Assembly (NCBI RefSeq): GCF_002086675.1
Contig: NZ_MVIF01000021.1
Span: forward strand, 1 to 64,000
Length of the DNA: 64,000 nt
From: Mycobacterium persicum
GTDB lineage: Bacteria > Actinomycetota > Actinomycetes > Mycobacteriales > Mycobacteriaceae
Direction: 5' to 3'
Both the position numbers and the translations under genes were made by a program. Below, in pieces: positions 61,176 through 64,000 of this stretch. How positions within the stretch are numbered: position 1 is the first letter of the stretch; each line of letters starts with the position of its first letter. The notes below the pieces were generated by a model. It saw only the letters and a list, made by a program, of their open reading frames with translations, searched no databases and was not told where the DNA came from.

Positions 61176-62754
61176 GGGTCAGCCATGCGAGATAGTTGGT
61201 GTAGCGCTGGTGCAGGTACTTCAGCGCGATGATGTCGTCGTAGACGGTGCCGTACAGCTTTCGTCCGGTCGACCAGCCGGCCAGCGTGCGCTCGATGCGG
61301 ACCAGTCGATCGCGCACCTGGCGCTCGGTGATGCCGTCGAGGCCCAGCTCGAACTCGGCGAACAGGTCGACCACCGGATCGTCGGCGTCGAGTCCCTGTT
61401 GGTCGTATTGCGCGCAGGACAGTTCGAACAGGCGCCGGATCCAGCCGACTCGGTCGGCTCGGTAGGCGGCGTTGCCCGCCACCTCGAAAAACGGCGCGTC
61501 GCGATCCTGGACCAGCCGGTTCACCAGGACGAACGGCAGTATGTGCCGAACGTCCTCGATCGCGACGATGCGAGTTCCGCGGAAGTACGCCAACGCTTTT
61601 GCGAATACCAAAATGGTCTGCAGCGACCTCACCGACAGCCCGTTGTGGGTTTGCGCGCCCAGGTCGGCGAGGCGATCGCGGCCGGTGTCGTCCAGCGCCA
61701 GCAGGTGCGGATCGAGCCCGGCCAGCCGTGCGGTGTCCTTTGTCTTGTACTCCAGGGTGCACGCCGCGGCATCGAGGAACTCGAACTGGCTGACGAAGAA
61801 CTCGATCCGCCGTCGCACTTCGAAAGGAATCTCGACGGCGAGGACCTCCGCATAGAGCCGATCCAGCTCGGCGGCGCTGAACACCAGCTGTTCGGGTACG
61901 ACTTCGTCCGGACGAAAGCCGGCCTCGATCCGGTCCAGCAGATGGGTGAGGAAGCGCGGGTTGAAGTTCAGCGCCGCCACCACCACGTCGATGCGGTCGC
62001 GCAGCGCTTCGATCACGTGATAGGTGCCGCCGCCGGCGTCGTCATTGGCGGTCAGATACCAGGCGGCCTCGGGACATTCCAGCACCTGATCGAACATCTC
62101 GGCGTAGTTGTCGCCCATCAGCGTCAGCAGTGCCGATTGGGTGCGAGTGGGAATCCGGTTGTACTCGTCGACAATTCGGACGCGCATCTGCAGCCAAGCC
62201 CGCCAGGCGATCCGAATGTCCTGTGGGCTGGCGGCTTTGATCAGGTCGGCGGGCAGCGGGCTGCCCAGCAGGTCCGCCACCGTCATCTCCGGATGACCAT
62301 GCTGCATCCCGCGGCGGATTTCGGTAACCGAGTAGCCCGCCAAGACACCCATCAATACCGCACTGGCCGTCTTGCCCCGGCCCGGCCCGCCGACGAGCAG
62401 GCACCGCCGCCGGACCGCGAAGTTGAGCAGGGGGATCAGGACGAAGCTGCTGTAGGACTGGCCGCTGGGAAGATCGACCTGGGTCTGGGAGTCGCCGAAT
62501 CGGAAACTCTGGTGAGCGCCGTGGAAGTAGTCGATGTCGTAATGCGGGCTGATGATCGCCTGGTTGACGATCCAGAAGTAGGCCTGACGGAGCTTTTCAT
62601 CGAGCGCGACCTCGCCGACATGCTCCTCACCCGTGCTGATCGGACCTCGGTAGAGGTCGGCGACATCGAAGACGGGCGCACCGCGATGGTCGGCCGTGGG
62701 GTTGGTGGGTGCCTCGGGTACATGGCGAAGTTTTCGCCGATCGATCAGGGCCAC
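61162..62754 (-). CDS. MoxR-type AAA+ ATPase
   Basis: This 530-residue protein starts MALIDRRKLRHVPEAPTNPTADHRGAP. Walker A is CLLVGGPGRGKTASAVLMG, and Walker B is VRIVDEYNRIPTRTQSALLTLM. Sensor and arginine-finger segments are in WYLTANDDAGGGTYHVIEALRDRID. This is longer than a minimal MoxR (~330), with an extra C-terminal helical region from about 330. MoxR ATPases act with vWA proteins as chaperones that insert metals or remodel target enzymes. Here the vWA partner is two genes downstream, with a ligase, a radical SAM enzyme and a PLP-fold protein behind it. The gene starts 22 bases after the sdhB stop, so it may be read through from the sdh operon. Confidence 0.9.
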   Translation of the reverse strand: MALIDRRKLRHVPEAPTNPTADHRGAPVFDVADLYRGPISTGEEHVGEVALDEKLRQAYFWIVNQAIISPHYDIDYFHGAHQSFRFGDSQTQVDLPSGQSYSSFVLIPLLNFAVRRRCLLVGGPGRGKTASAVLMGVLAGYSVTEIRRGMQHGHPEMTVADLLGSPLPADLIKAASPQDIRIAWRAWLQMRVRIVDEYNRIPTRTQSALLTLMGDNYAEMFDQVLECPEAAWYLTANDDAGGGTYHVIEALRDRIDVVVAALNFNPRFLTHLLDRIEAGFRPDEVVPEQLVFSAAELDRLYAEVLAVEIPFEVRRRIEFFVSQFEFLDAAACTLEYKTKDTARLAGLDPHLLALDDTGRDRLADLGAQTHNGLSVRSLQTILVFAKALAYFRGTRIVAIEDVRHILPFVLVNRLVQDRDAPFFEVAGNAAYRADRVGWIRRLFELSCAQYDQQGLDADDPVVDLFAEFELGLDGITERQVRDRLVRIERTLAGWSTGRKLYGTVYDDIIALKYLHQRYTNYLAWLTHDAG

Positions 62755-62776
62755 GTTGGTTGCCTTCTCGGGTTGC

Positions 62777-63604
62777 TCAGCGCGAGAACATCAGCGCGCG
62801 CTTGACCTCCTGGATCGCCTTGGTCACCTCGATACCGCGCGGGCAGGCGTCGGTGCAGTTGAACGTGGTTCGGCAGCGCCACACCCCGTCGACTTCGTTG
62901 AGGATGTCGAGGCGTTCGGCGGCCGCTTCGTCGCGGCTGTCGAAGATGAAGCGGTGGGCGTTGACGATCGCCGCCGGGCCGAAGTAGCTGCCCTCGTTCC
63001 AGAACACCGGGCAGCTGGTGGTGCAGGCCGCGCACAGGATGCATTTGGTGGTGTCGTCGTAGCGGGCGCGGTCGGTCTGGCTCTGAATCCGTTCGCGGGT
63101 GGGCGGATTGCCGCTGGTGATCAGATACGGCTTGACCGCGCGGTAGGCGTCGAAGAACGGCTCCATGTCGACCACCAGGTCCTTTTCCACCGGCAGCCCG
63201 CGAATCGGTTCGACCGTGAGGGTCAGTTGCTTACCGGGCTTTTTGGGCAGCAGGTCACGCATCAGCACCTTGCAGGCCAGCCGGTTGACGCCGTTGATCC
63301 GCATGGCGTCCGAGCCGCAGACTCCGTGCCCGCACGACCGCCGGAAGGTCAGCGTGCCGTCGAGGTAACCCTTGATGTAGATGAGCAGGTTGATCAGCCG
63401 GTCGCTGGGCAGGCACGGCACCCGAAAGCTTTGCCAGCCACCGGTTTCGGTGTACCGCTCCGGGTCATCCGGGTTGAACCGGGCGATCTTGACGGTCACC
63501 ATCACCGCGCCCTCGGGAACGGGCGGCAGCGGTCTGTCCGGCAGGTCCGGCGCCGGTTCGGTCTCGGCTACCTCGCCTGAGCCCACAGTGTCGCCTTCGG
63601 CCAT
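62777..63604 (-). CDS. sdhB: Succinate dehydrogenase iron-sulfur subunit
   Basis: This 275-residue protein binds three clusters: [2Fe-2S] via RSCGHGVCGSDAM and surrounding Cys, [4Fe-4S] via CILCAACTTSCP and [3Fe-4S] via CRTTFNCTDACPRGIEV. It passes electrons from SdhA flavin to the quinone. The ATG overlaps the sdhA stop (ATGA). The N-terminus has about 30 extra acidic residues before VMVTVKIARFNPDD. It corresponds to Rv3319. Confidence 0.97.
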   Translation of the reverse strand: MAEGDTVGSGEVAETEPAPDLPDRPLPPVPEGAVMVTVKIARFNPDDPERYTETGGWQSFRVPCLPSDRLINLLIYIKGYLDGTLTFRRSCGHGVCGSDAMRINGVNRLACKVLMRDLLPKKPGKQLTLTVEPIRGLPVEKDLVVDMEPFFDAYRAVKPYLITSGNPPTRERIQSQTDRARYDDTTKCILCAACTTSCPVFWNEGSYFGPAAIVNAHRFIFDSRDEAAAERLDILNEVDGVWRCRTTFNCTDACPRGIEVTKAIQEVKRALMFSR

Positions 63605-64000
63605 CAGTACTTCCGTTCCTTGGGTTCGTAGCGGGTCTGCACGACGGGTTTGAAGTCCAGCGTGATGTCGCTGAGCAGTTCGGTGCCCTGCTTGTATGCC
63701 ATGGTGTGTCGCATGTAGTTGACGTCGTCGCGGTTGGGGTAGTCCTCGCGGGCATGCCCGCCGCGGGATTCCTTGCGGTTGAGCGCGCCGACCACGGTGA
63801 CCTCGGCCAGCTCCAGCAAGAAGCCCAACTCGATGGCTTCCAACAGGTCACTGTTGAACCGTTTCCCCTTGTCGTGCACGCTGATTCGGGAGTACCGCTC
63901 CTTGAGTGCGTGGATGTCGGTGAGCGCCTGCTTCAGGGTTTCCTCGGTGCGGAACACCGCGGCGTTGTTGTCCATCGTGCGCTGCAGCGCGCCGCGGATG
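63604..64000 (-). CDS. sdhA: Succinate dehydrogenase flavoprotein subunit (C-terminal part only)
   Basis: The frame is open to the right window edge and gives the last ~131 residues. These include RIRGALQRTMDNNAAVFRTEETLKQALTDIHALKERY and the C-terminal ELAEVTVVGALNRKESRGGHAREDYPNRDDVNYMRHTMAYK, typical of the SdhA/FrdA C-terminal helical domain. The FAD-binding part lies outside the window. It is coupled to sdhB by an ATGA overlap and corresponds to Rv3318. Confidence 0.96.
   Translation of the reverse strand, partial: IRGALQRTMDNNAAVFRTEETLKQALTDIHALKERYSRISVHDKGKRFNSDLLEAIELGFLLELAEVTVVGALNRKESRGGHAREDYPNRDDVNYMRHTMAYKQGTELLSDITLDFKPVVQTRYEPKERKY

Overview
The window is high-GC actinobacterial DNA from a slow-growing, non-tuberculous Mycobacterium. 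It carries a PE_PGRS gene, a PPE-PPW gene, an mfpA conservon, sigJ, dacB1 and sdhAB. Its gene order follows, from memory, the M. tuberculosis segment Rv3367 (PE_PGRS51) to Rv3318 (sdhA). Blocks absent from the M. tuberculosis locus are inserted into that backbone. All comparisons with M. tuberculosis are from memory, not from a search.

Left part (1-22.8 kb): a truncated PE_PGRS gene, a tRNA 2'-O-methyltransferase, an AraC regulator and a GAF-ANTAR protein. Next is a conservon operon (membrane sensor ATPase, roadblock, DUF742, small GTPase) ending in the pentapeptide-repeat gyrase modulator mfpA. Three tandem FHA-ABC exporters of the Rv1747 type follow (9.05-16.8 kb). Diverging from them is a compact RiPP-like locus (16.9-19.95 kb): a 29-residue peptide with a near-perfect ribosome binding site, a strong hairpin, a YcaO cyclodehydratase and a TfuA protein with a long extra C-terminal half. 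Core genes resume with an OYE-type flavin oxidoreductase, folD, a DUF3017 protein and a small exported protein.

Middle part (22.9-44 kb): an FAD-linked oxidase is followed by decayed copies of itself. Then comes a 3239-residue megasynthase (FAAL-ACP-KS-AT-DH-ER-KR-ACP-acyltransferase) that could build and offload a methyl-branched acyl chain from one polypeptide. A repeat-bearing spacer leads to a methyltransferase, metX and metZ under a SAM-IV riboswitch, icd, an alpha/beta hydrolase, trpS, a YihY membrane protein and a PPE-PPW gene.

Right part (44-64 kb): nagA, a sugar transporter, a PH-like protein and dacB1 form one leftward group. A MerR-type gene and a VIT/vWA protein share a 13-bp perfect palindrome in their promoter. 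Then come an aminotransferase, sigJ (ECF41) and its carboxymuconolactone decarboxylase-family partner, which has an ECF41-type promoter. From 62.75 down to 54.75 kb a tightly packed operon lies directly downstream of sdhB. It encodes a MoxR AAA+ ATPase, an unknown protein, an HExxH/vWA protein, a coiled-coil protein, a PaaK-like adenylate-forming enzyme, a radical SAM enzyme and a PLP-fold protein whose Schiff-base lysine is replaced by arginine. This operon and the YcaO-TfuA peptide locus are the best candidates for undescribed systems. No tRNA, rRNA, CRISPR array or intact insertion sequence was seen.
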